A DNA stretch of 64,000 bases from contig CM042996.1 in NCBI GenBank assembly GCA_023678885.1, forward strand, positions 14,628,602 to 14,692,601, read 5' to 3'. A program made the position numbers and the translations under genes. Positions 37,795 to 49,021 of this stretch are shown one piece after another; position 1 is the stretch's first letter; every line of letters begins with the position of its first letter. The notes under the pieces are model-generated. The model saw nothing but the letters and a program-made list of their open reading frames with translations. It searched no databases and had not been told where the DNA came from. The DNA is from Pogostemon cablin (lineage: Eukaryota > Streptophyta > Magnoliopsida > Lamiales > Lamiaceae).

Positions 37795-38342
37795 TGTCGT
37801 AGGAAATGACAGATTGCAGATTGAAGTATAAACTTAAGAATTGAAAGCATGAAGCCTAATCTATGGATGAAGAAACGATACAAGAACACGAGGGTTTTTT
37901 TATAGTGGTTCGGCTCACTAACGAGCCTACATCCACTATGGAGAGAGTATCTTATTGCTACATGATTGTGGAGGTGATTACAAGTGATTAAAGCTATGAA
38001 TACAACTTTATATATACAACTTGATTGAAACGAGACCAATTTGCTGAATCGACTTTGAGCCTTCGGTTAGTGTATCAAACGGTTACCAAAATGAGTAAAA
38101 CTACTCCTAACTAACAGTTGAGGTGTCAAGCTTTCCAGCCATATGCCCAACTGTCCCTAACTCATCCGTCCAAACAGAATCCTCAAACTTCTCTGCTCAC
38201 CTTATGCACCAGTTGCACCATTATGTAAAGAATCCTTTGCTGCACCCGTTCGATTAAGCACTGCTCTGCCATACATCAGTTGAGCATGCTGATCACCTTC
38301 TCCCAACACTTCACTGTGATGCATTAAGGTTTACATCTCACA
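37795..38342 (-). repeat. LTR of the 3138-bp element (3' LTR by orientation)
   Basis: 548 bp, nearly identical to 40380-40932, with a few substitutions and short indels. Confidence 0.9.
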
Positions 38343-40379
38343 ATCTCCACCTTAAACTTAATGCAACACATATCAACCCTCTTCTCAATTACACTACTCC
38401 ACCTTGAGTAGCAACCTATAAACATTGCTCTACCTTGAGCAACACTTTTACCATTGCTCCACCTTGAGCAATACTTGCAACGTAACAACGTTGACATACC
38501 GCCAAGTCACAACAAGTTCGAACTATTTTCCTAATGAAAGTGCCATTACTTTGAAGTCGATTCTAACTCACTAGGATTACCCGATGCTTCCTCCCACTCG
38601 CTCGTTATTACCACGCTGCTCTTAAACGCCAACGAGTCCAAGTCACCACATCTCCTAGCTACCTCGTTATATCGCTACTTCCCCCGAACACCATTCACTT
38701 ACCGAAAAATCCTTTTCTTACAAACTTGTTGAGCTGACCTTATCTTCATGAAATACCAACCTGTTAAGTTGATTTCATTTCCATGGTTAACCTGCCATGT
38801 CCCGACTCCACCTTGCTGGGAGTCCCATGCCATTGCTGCATTACGTTTAAATGATGTTGGCACGACCTTGTACCGATCCAGTTCTTCGAACCTGTACTGA
38901 ACCCTCAAGCCACTTATGACTCTTCACAGATGATCCTCTGCCCTTCTTTGAAAATTGTCCTCCACTTATGTACAATTTTTCTTCCTTCTAATTTGCTATA
39001 AGTAATTCTTAATCACAATTGGATTGACCCCCTTTCTTGTCTGAATGTCCCATCAATCCAAATTATGAACCCAGCTGCCAGTTTCATCATCCACAGTTGG
39101 AGAGAAGCTGTTGCTGTCATGCAATTCCATACGCTGCTCGATTCTGTGGAACTGCTGTGGTGTACTCTTGTCACGCTGGGCCTTCACCTCGCTTCTACTA
39201 TTAGACTGCCTTACTTCGGTCGCCGAAATTTCGAACACCGCCACTGTTGGAGACTTGTCTTCCTTATTGCCGTTGCTGGATTTACCTTGCATCAGATCTT
39301 CACCTCAACTATGAATTGGAATCCAATTATCCGCATTTAAACAATGCTTCATATCTTTACCAGAAGAAATTCTCAATTGCTGTTGGACTTAATTATCATG
39401 GCTTCAACGCTTTGCGTTTTGGGTTGCCGAAGACGTCGATAGCTGCAAATCCAGTTCTTCTGACTAAAGACCTACTTTACTCACTGCCGATCAACTATCT
39501 TTCGGTGAACAACGCTGCTATTACTTGCCGGAATCACTCTTCAATCTATCGATTCCAGCCGTTGCCCAAATTCACAAACCCATCGCCGCCGGTGAGTAAA
39601 ATCTCTACCCCTGGGTTGATACAACTTCCTCGCCAGAAGATCCACCTTCGTTCGAAGCCTTCTCTAATTTACACCAATTTCTGCAGATCTATACTCACTA
39701 CAAGAACCGTCATTTGCCACCGTTCAATTTTGAATGCCGCCCGACAAACCGCCATTGTTGTCCATCAGAGATCCCTTCCTGACTATCCAAGGGAACACCT
39801 GTTACTTCAAACTGACTCCATTACTAGAATCAAGAACCGCTAACTTCAGCCCATCGGAAATCTGCCTTGATTAATGTTCGTCAAGAATCTCGTCAGAGAT
39901 TCAGTTTCCTATCAGTTGCTGGTTACATACCGCCACTGCCGGATTTCCAATTCTTTCTTACCGAGAATTCCAATCTTAGAATTTTTCTCCACCGATTTCT
40001 TGATCCCCACTCTTCCCGTCTGCTGTAGTCAATAACCCGCAGCCACCACATCCTAGTTCTTCCATCTGCCTCTGAGTTCTCCTACCTCCAACTATCCGCT
40101 GGAAACCATGAACTACCTTTGAAGATCCGAACCCTATCAGTGATTGAATATTGAACCACTTTCGACATTGATTCTCTCTCTTCTGAATCGATTCTCCATC
40201 TCGCTGATCTGCAAGAGTTTTCTACTTTCTTGCATCTCACCGTTCTTCTTCATCGTACAACCTTGGATCAAATTTCATCCGATCACTATCAATCATGGTG
40301 GAACACCAATTGATCTTCAATGCCCTTCAATCGTCTTCTTCTTCCTCGGCCTGCCCTTTTTCCCACAGACAGCGCCAAT

Positions 40380-40932
40380 TGTCGTGGGAAATGGCAGATT
40401 GCAGATTGAAGTATGAACTTAAGAATTGAAAGCATGAAGCCTAATCTATGGATGAAGAAATGACACAAGAACACGAGAGTTTTTTAGAGTGGTTCGGCTC
40501 ACTAACGAGCCTACATCCACTATGGAAAGAGTATCTTATTTTACATGATTTTGGAGGTGATTACAAGTGATTAAAGCTGTGAATACAGCTTTATATACAC
40601 AACTTGATTGAAACGGGACCAACTTGCTGAATCGACTTTGAGCCTTCGGTTAGTGTATCAAACGGTTACCAAAATGAGTAAAACTACTCCCAACTAACAG
40701 TTGAGGTGTCAAGCTTTTCAGCCATATGCCCAACTGCCCCTAACTCATCCGTTTAGCCACCAAACAGAATTCTCAAACTTCCTTGCTCACCTTATGCACA
40801 GGTTGCACCATTATGTAAAGAACCCTTTGCTGCACCCGTTCCATTAAGCACTGCACTGCCATACATCAGCTGAACATGCTGATTACCTTCTCCCAACACT
40901 TCATTGTGATGCATTAAGGTTTACATCTCACA
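40380..40932 (-). repeat. LTR of the 3138-bp element (5' LTR by orientation)
   Basis: 553 bp. The primer-binding site lies immediately inside it, at about 40361-40379 on the minus strand. Confidence 0.9.
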
Positions 40933-40938
40933 AAATAT

Positions 40939-41121
40939 CAAGGGTATCATGAGAGAACTAAACACTTTGATGTGAGGCTTTACTTCATAAGAGATATGAT
41001 AGAAGAGAAGTTAGTGGCTATCAAGAAGATTAAGACATCAGAGGATCCTGCTGATGCATTCACTAAGGCTCTACCAGTTCAGAAGTATGAATTGTGTAAG
41101 AGTCTTATTGGTCTTCACTAA
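40939..41121 (+). pseudogene. Copia pol C-terminal fragment (end of RNase H)
   Basis: The frame contains YHERTKHFDVRLYFIRDMI and then DPADAFTKALPVQKYELCKS before a TAA stop. This is the standard end of Ty1/Copia RNase H. Everything upstream of the Copia pol is missing, because the 3138-bp element borders it directly. It is a relic and cannot function. Confidence 0.88.
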
Positions 41122-41720
41122 GAGAAGAAAAAAGGTAAGCTGCAGCCTGTAATTGCAACAAGGTGGAGAAGTTTTGTTACATGTGATGATGCATGATCTA
41201 AGATGGAGATTTATTGTGTATAGATCATGCATGCATACGTGTGTGTGGTGTAAGATATCAGTGTACACGTGGAAGATGAGGATTGGTTAAGCAGCAAGTT
41301 TTGATTGAAGGTTTAGGATCAGCAGGTTGCATAAGGAGAGCCGTAGGATCAAAGATAAGTTGAGATGATGGATTGATGACATGGCAAGATTCTTAGGATT
41401 GTTAAACGATCAGTTGCAACTGCATGAAGTTAACTGATCATATAGGAAAGCTTGCTGACATATTCATTGTGTGCATGTGTGTTATAAGGCAGCAACACAC
41501 ATCAAATTAATCATCATTCCATTCATATCAGTTGAGAAAAAAGATTAGGGTTCTTAGAAGTTTTATTCTTCATCTTCAGTATGTAGTTGTAACCATCTTC
41601 ATCATCATAGTGATTTCACTTCTCCTTAAGAGTGGACGTAGATCTTTAAGATCCAACCACTATACATCCTTGTCTTCTTTTTTCGTTTTTGTTTCATTTT
41701 TGTGTTAATTCAATACGTGA
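41122..41720 (+). mobile_element. Copia 3' UTR, polypurine tract and LTR-like region
   Basis: After the RNase H stop there is a purine tract AGATGGAGATTTATTG, then a TGTATAGATCATGCATG start that fits an LTR 5' end at about 41217. The right limit (about 41720) is not fixed. The other LTR of this copy is not in the window. Confidence 0.6.
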
Positions 41721-44700
41721 GAGATTGAGAGGAAGATAAAGTGTGCAAGTGTGATCAAATAGGAGTTCAAACTTGCTTGCATTCATAAGAAGTATAAAGG
41801 AAAAATTCAATAATTCCAGGGTAAGGAGTTAAGCCTACTCGACTTGATCAACAAAATGTAGATGTTCAAGCATGGTTAATCCCAAGCCCGATGTTGTTTA
41901 GAAGAGAAATAACAAAAAGAAAAACTACTACAAATATCATTTTTCGATGATCCCTTCGTATTTTGCGTGAATGGGATTTGGAGAAAAAGGAATGAAGCAG
42001 AAAACACAAGTTATTGATAAAAAATAAGGAATGAGTCGTTGAAATCACTGGAAGATAAATCGAGATGAATGAGATTCTGCAAGGTGGCAATCTGCTGCAG
42101 CAATGATCCACTGAATCAGTTCTACAAATTCTCGAGAAGAATTGTTGAAAGGATCGCAACTTCAACATAGTTCATTTGGAGGGAAAAAAGGAAGAAGAAA
42201 AGAAAAGATACCATAACTTTTTTGAAAAGTTAATGGTGAAATACGTTAGCACGAAGAAAAGCATGGAAAGATCCGATCACATATTTTTAAAGAAAGTGAA
42301 CCCGACGATAAGTCCAGAAAAGAAAGCAAAAGAAAAGTTAAGTCCCGGGGGCTAAAAAGAACCCAGGAATAATCTAGAGAGAAAACAAGACAACAGCTGA
42401 TATTGAACGACTCAAAAGAAACTCGGGAACTAAATAGGGCTGATTGGTTAGAATAGACGATGGCCACAACAAAGTATAAGGAATCAAGATTTTATCCAGC
42501 AGAGGGGTGAAGCCGACGTTGAGCACGTCACGGTTAATTTTCCAGCGAAAGATAAGAAATTAAGATTTTATTCATTTGGGAAGAAGAAATCAAGATTTTA
42601 AGGTTTTGAGACATGGAAATCTAAACTCAATTCAAATAAAGTCGAGAGTGGGATGGAGAATCAAGTTCTCGCCACAACAAGAGAAAGTGCATAAGAAATG
42701 GCGCAATTGTCTAGCTCGTATAAACAAAGCTGAATGTTATAAACTAGAGAAAGAAGAGAAAGCTGAAATGCCAAAAAAAAGATATATGATCGGCTCGAAT
42801 CAAAATATCATGCAGAGAATAATCATTTCACTTCTTCATATGTGAAAGCTCGTGGGGTTAGAGCATGTGGCAATTGATTTCCCTTTAAGCAGTAACTGTG
42901 GCAACTGCCGAGATAAAATAAAATTTGGAAAATCTCAATTTTGTTAGGGCATTGAGAAAGCTCGTTTCATGAGAAGTGAAAAGAACAACTCGACATTCAA
43001 GAGAAACGTTTCACTTCAAGATAATAGCTCAATAGCTCAGTATGTTACAGCGTAAGAAAATATGCCAAAATAGAATTTTGAATGAAGGAAGAGGAAAACG
43101 TAGAAAAGATATCCAAAAGGGACAGTGTTGCCATTGACTAGCTCATTTTATCAAATAAGGGAGCATCCGAGAAAATAAAGAAATAAGAAAGCAAAAGCGG
43201 AAATAGGAATACAAGGTCAGTCTCTTAGACTTCTCACATGATTGACGATAAATCATATTCAGATAAGAAGAAGAAAAGATCGATGGAGTTTAGCTCGGTT
43301 GATTAAAGTGCGGCAGTCAATTGCTAAAAAAGAAAAATCCGAGGCTGGGACATCAATCTCAAGAAAAAATCTGAGGATAATCCCATCCAAAAGGAAAGAA
43401 AAGGAAAATAAAAGTACACACGTCTTATCTAAAAGTGATGGTCCAACTGGTTCAATTTGTCAGCACGTCATTGGCCAATCAGTTGGAGAATGGAAGTAGA
43501 TAATGGTATAAAAAGAATCTAACATAACTTCGTTAATTCAAGGGCATTGCTATTATTTCATAGAATCTTATTCCGAAGGAAAAGTAACCTGGAAATCCGA
43601 GGAAACAGCCTGCGCAAGAAAATAATCCAAGGCAGCTTTGTTGTTTAGACAACTATCATTTGCTAAGAATAGTTCGGTGTTAAATTCCCGGGGAAGAGGG
43701 AATACCCGAGGTTATATCCTCAAGAAAATAAAAGAAGCCCTTTCCATCGGGAAAGCAAGCTTCAGCTGAAAAGACTATAATCACCGTTGCATGCAAGATC
43801 AGACCCTTTATCTTCAAAAAGAGAAAGTCTAGCTCGATTGGTTAGAACACGGATTGAGATTCTATGCAATAATCGGTTCTATAGAGCAGGAATGATCAGC
43901 GTGGATTGAGAATACATACAAGAGAAAGGAAGGCAGATTCAACCTCATGAAAAGGTATGAGCGTGGATTGAGAATACATACAAGAGAAAGGAAGGCAGAT
44001 TCAACCTCATGAAAAGGTATGACCGGTCTTAATTTTACCTCAACAAGAGAAGAGAAAATATAATGCCGATCAAAAGAAAAAGTGGAAACCTCAACTGAAT
44101 CAATCAGTTTTGGTAAGAAAAAAATGATTGGAATGACATAATTCTATAGCATGTTCAATATTCGTATTTGGAATATTCATCTATCAAAGTTCACTTCTCT
44201 CCAACGAAAAGTGCCCTTAAACCTGCTGCAATTGCTTCGACTTGAGAAGAAGAACTCCAGGTTGATTTGATAAAATATGGCAATTACAACATTACTGTTG
44301 CAATCAGGGATGATCAAAATGATATAGTTGGTTTTGGATAAGTAGAAATCTGGAAGTACCATGAAAATGAATGATCTAAGAATTTTTCCAAAAGTGGTGA
44401 CGAGATCAAACACAATTCTTAAGTCAATCGTTAAAGTTCTCTCATGTTCAAAATCTCATGAAGAAAAGCAATGGCAATGACAGTTTCAAGAAATATATAC
44501 TTGGGGCTTCAACCTCCAAGAGAAGAAAGATCAGACATCATCTTCAGGAGATGGCGGTGCAGTTGGTTAGCGCACAAGAGGAGAAAGAAGAAACCCGAGG
44601 TTATATCCCCAGAAAAGGAAAATTATCTCCAAATTTCAAGAATTGAGAATATGTTTTCTGCGACAAAGTTCAAACAAAAATTCAAGTCCAACCAGTTGAT

Positions 44701-44940
44701 AAAAGAGAAGAGAAAGAATCACAGAATCATGAGGAGTCCAGGTAAAAAAAAAAGTCCAGGCTATATGCCCGGGAAAGAAAGAAAGAAAGGCTTTGAGCCA
44801 ACTGAAAGAAAGGCCTTGAAGCCAACGAAAAATAAAGGAGGAGTTCAGGGTATATCCCCGGGAAAGAAAAGAAAGAAAGGCCTTGAACCAATCGAAAAAA
44901 AAGGAGTCCAGGATATATCCCCGGGAAAGAAAAGAAAGAA
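41721..44940 (+). mobile_element. internal region of the decayed LTR element, right part
   Basis: Purine-rich sequence with no intact frame. tRNA D-arm-like phrases recur (about 42423, 42705, 43279, 43827, 44556). AAAGAAAGGCCTTGAGCC/TATATCCCCGGG units recur at 44740-44930. The open frame at 44471-44995 encodes only a low-complexity Lys/Gly/Pro repeat and is not treated as a gene. Confidence 0.5.
43899..44022. repeat. perfect 62-bp tandem duplication
   Basis: The block from gcgtggattgagaatacata at 43899 recurs unchanged at 43961. Confidence 0.93.
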
Positions 44941-45178
44941 GAGTGACTCTCTTGTGAGATGGGTTGACCCATTATTAAAGTATGCTTATTTGTAATTAAA
45001 GTATGTCAATAATGAATCATATTATAATATTCTAAAATCATACTTTAATTTATCATCCATCATACTTTACGAAACATACTTTAACAACCATTAAACATAC
45101 TTTATCTATATAATAGACATACTTTAACACGTCTCACAAATGGTCTCACATAAGTAGAGTCTCACAATAGACTTTGTC
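44941..45178. mobile_element. Mutator-like MITE with 9-bp flanking duplication
   Basis: Starts GAGTGACTCTCTTGTGAGAT and ends with the inverse of GACAAAGTCTATTGTGAGAC. The flank aagaaagaa is present on both sides (44932-44940 and 45179-45187). Inserting it split one AAAGAAAGGCCTTGAGCC unit, which resumes directly after it. Related to 667-937. Confidence 0.78.
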
Positions 45179-45326
45179 AAGAAAGAAAGGCCTTGAGCCA
45201 ATCGAAAAAAAGGGGCATTCAGCCCATCAAAAAATGATCACAAGGCCTGCACGGTCAATAAAAAAAATAAGCTCGCAGGCTCCTCCTTTGTTCTTGTTTA
45301 AGTCCTCATGATGAAAACGAGCAACA
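45179..45326 (+). repeat. 3' end of the decayed LTR element
   Basis: The last about 39 bp (TTGTTTAAGTCCTCATGATG through GAGCAACA) match the end of the 5' LTR at about 34302-34340. Only this stub of the 3' LTR can be recognised. Confidence 0.55.
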
Positions 45327-46166
45327 TGTTGTATGATATTTCATTAATACTAATAATTATAAAAAATAATAGTAAAAATAAATAGATAATAAAATATATG
45401 AGGGATAAAGGTGTTAAAAATGTTTTAAAAATTCATAACTCTTCTAATATATTAGAATTAGGATATGCAGTGTCACATCTCACCAAAGAAAATTTTAAAC
45501 TGTAGTATTAAGATAAGATGCATTAGTTGCTTCTCTCTCATTCTAAAATAATATCAATAATTTTTATTTTTGTCCGTCTCTTCCCATTATATATAATCTA
45601 AAAATAGCAATATTAATCAATACAATAACCCCACAATTTTAAAACTATATTTTTTGAATTTTTTATTAACTTTATTTATTTTTTATTTTTTTATAATTTT
45701 TTTGTTCATTTAAGGAATTTCAAATAACATAGTTTGACTAAATATTTAAAAATCCTTTCGAAATAATTATAAAATATCAAATTCAAATCTAGAATTTAAA
45801 TCCATTCATTTCAAATCATAAATTTATAAATTCATTGATTTATCCCTCAATCCAAAAGTGTTTTAATAAAATGCTGCTAACTATGCTCTTGTGCGTACTG
45901 CGTGTTATCATTGTATTAATTTTAATTTATTGTATTTTGAAGAATAATATAATATTTTTAAATAATAAATAAATAAATAAATTATATAATAGAAGAATTG
46001 TGTGACATTGTCTTGTGGTTAAATCATTTTACATATTTGTAAATAGTATCACTTTTTATTAAAGATGTTATCTCTTTTTTTTAAATGTTATCACATTTTA
46101 TTTATAATATAAATTGGTTACGAAATAATTCGTTACACCATTATCATTTTTCATCAATTAATATAT
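45327..46166. other. AT-rich intergenic DNA, no gene seen
   Basis: Very AT-rich, with no coding sign and no transposon ends recognised. Confidence 0.5.
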
Positions 46167-49013
46167 AAGTGAGGCTCTTATGAGTACGGGTGCACGAACC
46201 CAGAAACCGTGCGCCCAATACTACCCATTACTAAACTGGACTCATATATGCTTAAAAAACCCAAATTTTCATTCACTTCTTTTCCCTATACAATTCCATC
46301 GAAACTTTTATGCAAATTCTCCTCCCAAATTTGATCTGTACTTCTCCAATTCCCACATATTGTGTGTAATTTCTTTTCTCAAATTTCTTAATTCATCATC
46401 CTGTTGGAGATTGCACTTTGCAAGATATATAATAAGTTGAAAGTCTCAATGCGTGTGGAGTTGACGCGTCGGATATCAAATCCATGGTCAGTCAATTGAA
46501 AGGGCTAGAACTAGTGAAGATGGAGATCGGATGGTTGAAGTAGAGGCTGAATTAGATCTGGAAGCGAGAGAAACGTACGACGACGTATCAAGGCTGGAGG
46601 AGGTGGTGGTGAGAAGAAGAAATCAGAGTGGAGATCTACGAGAATAAAGTGCTAATGAGCATGGAAACAGTGAGGAAGTTGAAGGAGTACTGGTAGAGAG
46701 AGAAGTAAGAGTTAGCGATAGTTCATGAAATTCACCCTCGTGTGTAGCTGGATCTTTGAAGATTTAATTGTTTAGCTTTTATTTATTCATGTTTCATTTT
46801 CAGCTTTTTTTTTTCTTTTATTGATCTCCATTGTTGGAGGTGTAGATTGCATTATCCAGCTTGCTACCATGGGAAAAATTGAATACTCCAATCCTTGAAG
46901 ATGTGCAATCTTATTTCATCCTCTTTTCCTAAATTGTTTTATGAATTAATAATTTGAACATTGAAGAACACTATTACTTTATAAAAAATTCATATTCCCT
47001 TATAATTATAGGTTGTTAATCAGTGTTGAAGCCTGAATTCCAACCTTTTAAAGGTTAAATATATATATATATATATTTAAAACTTTATTGAATGACAATT
47101 GTATCCTTTAGTATAAAATTATATACCCTTTGCATCATGCCATTATACCTTAATAATATAAACTTAAAACATTGTAAATAGTAGATGTTCTAATCTCCAT
47201 ACCCTTACTCATCAATAATATAACATTTACTCATTAACAATATCCTCCTTGCACCATGCCCATGATAATACCTTAAAAAAGTAAACTCAAAACACTATAA
47301 ATAAACTTCATATACTTTACATGATCAAAGTGTACCCTTTACTTATCAACATTATACCCTTTACTCATAAATAATATACCCTTTTCAAATATACCCTTTG
47401 CGTGACCACAATGTACACTTTACTCATCAACAATATATCCTTTGCATAATGTCGAAATACCTTTACAACATAAACTCGAAACACTATAAACTTCATATCC
47501 TTTACATTACCACAATATACCTTTTACTCATCAACAATATACTCTTTACTCATAAACAATATACCCTTTGCATCATGCCATAATATCTTAACAATATAAA
47601 CTCGACTTCATACTTTTTACATCACCACAATGTACCCTTTACTCGCCAACAATATACCCTTTGCAATATGTCATAATACCTTCTCGAAACACTATAAACT
47701 CCATACACTTTACATGATCACAATGTACCCTTTACTCATCAACAATATACATTTTACAATGAAAATCACACTGATTTAATTCAAATACAAATGAGCAAAA
47801 TGTAAAAGAAAGACAAAAAAATATATGATATTTCCTTCACATACAAAACAAAAATTGTCTCACTGTACAAATTCTACAGTATATATAGTGATTATATATC
47901 ATAGCAAAAACTAATTATTTACTACATACATAGTTATAACACCAACTTGATTATAACTACCTTCATATACTAGTCATCAACACAATGTATCAACCAACAA
48001 ACACCATCAAATATGCCTCTCTCTAAGATTAATTTCTTTAAGTTCTTTCAATTTCTCTGTAGCAGCTTCTTTCTTCCCTTCTACAGCCTTTGACGCCTTT
48101 TCATTTTACTTCTCAGATTTTTTCTTTAAATTTGAGGCTTCTCCTTATAGAATTCAAATGAAAATTTAGTAACTCGAATTCTCATCTCATTTTGATTTGA
48201 TAATATAATTGTAGCACAAATTTGATTAATTCCAAAATGCGGCTAATAAATTCAGTTTGACCATTTCTCCCAAACACACCACATTCATTCTCTTGTATAA
48301 TTTTTTAATTTCTACCATCTGTAACATAATTATCTATTCTTATTTAAATAGACACACATAATATAATATAGTTTATTTCTGCCATTTGCGTATATCTTGT
48401 TTCCATAAGGTAGCTCAATCAGCAGGGAAGACTTAAGAGATCCATTAAGTCTATAGTGGAATTTTCTTGTTTCAGGTGGACTATTTTTGTTCCCTGATCT
48501 AATTGACATCGATTGGCCAACCTAATTAATAACCACCGAGCATCCATTATAGCATACTATTACATTCTAATTTATACAACACACAGAGAGAGAGAGAGTG
48601 GAAAGAGGGAGATGCAGTAAGAGAAAGAGTAGAATGCAGTAAGAGAGAGATGGAGAGCACACACATAAAAATACCTTGCAATTCTACCATGGATAAAAAT
48701 TTTACAGCCGAGACTTTGACTCATGGAGCAACCGAATACACCGTCGTTTATTGGTGGTAAGGAGTAGCCGATGAACCCAAGGAGGAGACGGCGCACGACG
48801 CTGAGATTTACTTAGAGAGAGAGAGAGATTTTACATAGAGAGAGAGAGAGAGCATGTAAATTAGAGAGAGAAAGATTGCAGCATGGTGAAAGCTGTAAAT
48901 GAGTGTAGGGTTTTTTTCCCTTATATACTCCGGTCGGATTTTAATATGGGTAGGGTTGGAATTGGGCACATGAGTCTAAATCCGTGTGCCCGGGGACATA
49001 AGAGTTTTTGCCT
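46167..49013 (+). mobile_element. family-1 element, 2847-bp copy
   Basis: It begins AAGTGAGGCTCTTATG and ends with the inverse of AGGCAAAAACTCTTATG, with a perfect 8-bp duplication taatatat (46159-46166 and 49014-49021). About 47090-47760 is an array of ATACCCTTT and GTACCCTTT motifs. A (GA)n-rich stretch lies at 48582-48870. I see no transposase. About 46440-46740 is less AT-rich and purine-rich but has no long frame; it could be captured host sequence. Confidence 0.85.
47090..47760. repeat. array of TACCCTTT-type motifs inside the 2847-bp element
   Basis: Phrases such as CACAATGTACCCTTTACTCA, AACAATATACCCTTTGCA and CATAATACCTTAACAATATA recur many times at irregular 20-40 bp spacing. Confidence 0.9.
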
Positions 49014-49021
49014 TAATATAT

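Larger units (their letters stand above)
37795..40932 (-). mobile_element. complete non-autonomous LTR retrotransposon (3138 bp)
   Basis: Two LTRs, 37795-38342 and 40380-40932, are highly similar along their length and begin and end TG...CA. The flanks are a 6-bp match, aaatat (37789-37794 and 40933-40938). On the minus strand the primer site TTGGCGCTGTCTGTGGGAA follows the right LTR, and a purine tract AAGTTTAAGGTGGAGATTG precedes the left LTR, which sets the orientation. The internal 2.04 kb encodes no recognisable gag or pol, so it needs proteins supplied by another element. Within the minus frame 38699-38908 there is GTWQVNHGNEINLTGWYF, which I cannot assign. The plus-strand open frame at 39247-39843 is antisense to the element. 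Confidence 0.88.

Noticed and set aside
39247..39843. 198-residue plus-strand open frame
   Set aside because: Antisense to the nested LTR element, has no recognisable domain, and its reading is explained by CT-rich composition.
44471..44995. 174-residue open frame with Lys/Gly/Pro repeats
   Set aside because: It follows the AAAGAAAGGCC minisatellite units and runs into the MITE at 44941, so it is not a conserved gene.
46440..46740. Purine-rich, GC-richer part of the 2.85-kb element considered as transposase exon
   Set aside because: No frame longer than background and no transposase motif; possibly captured host sequence.
47090..47760. Irregular TACCCTTT repeats considered as a CRISPR-like or telomere-like array
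   Set aside because: Spacing and sequence are too variable for CRISPR. The unit is not the plant telomere repeat. It lies inside a transposon with target-site duplications.
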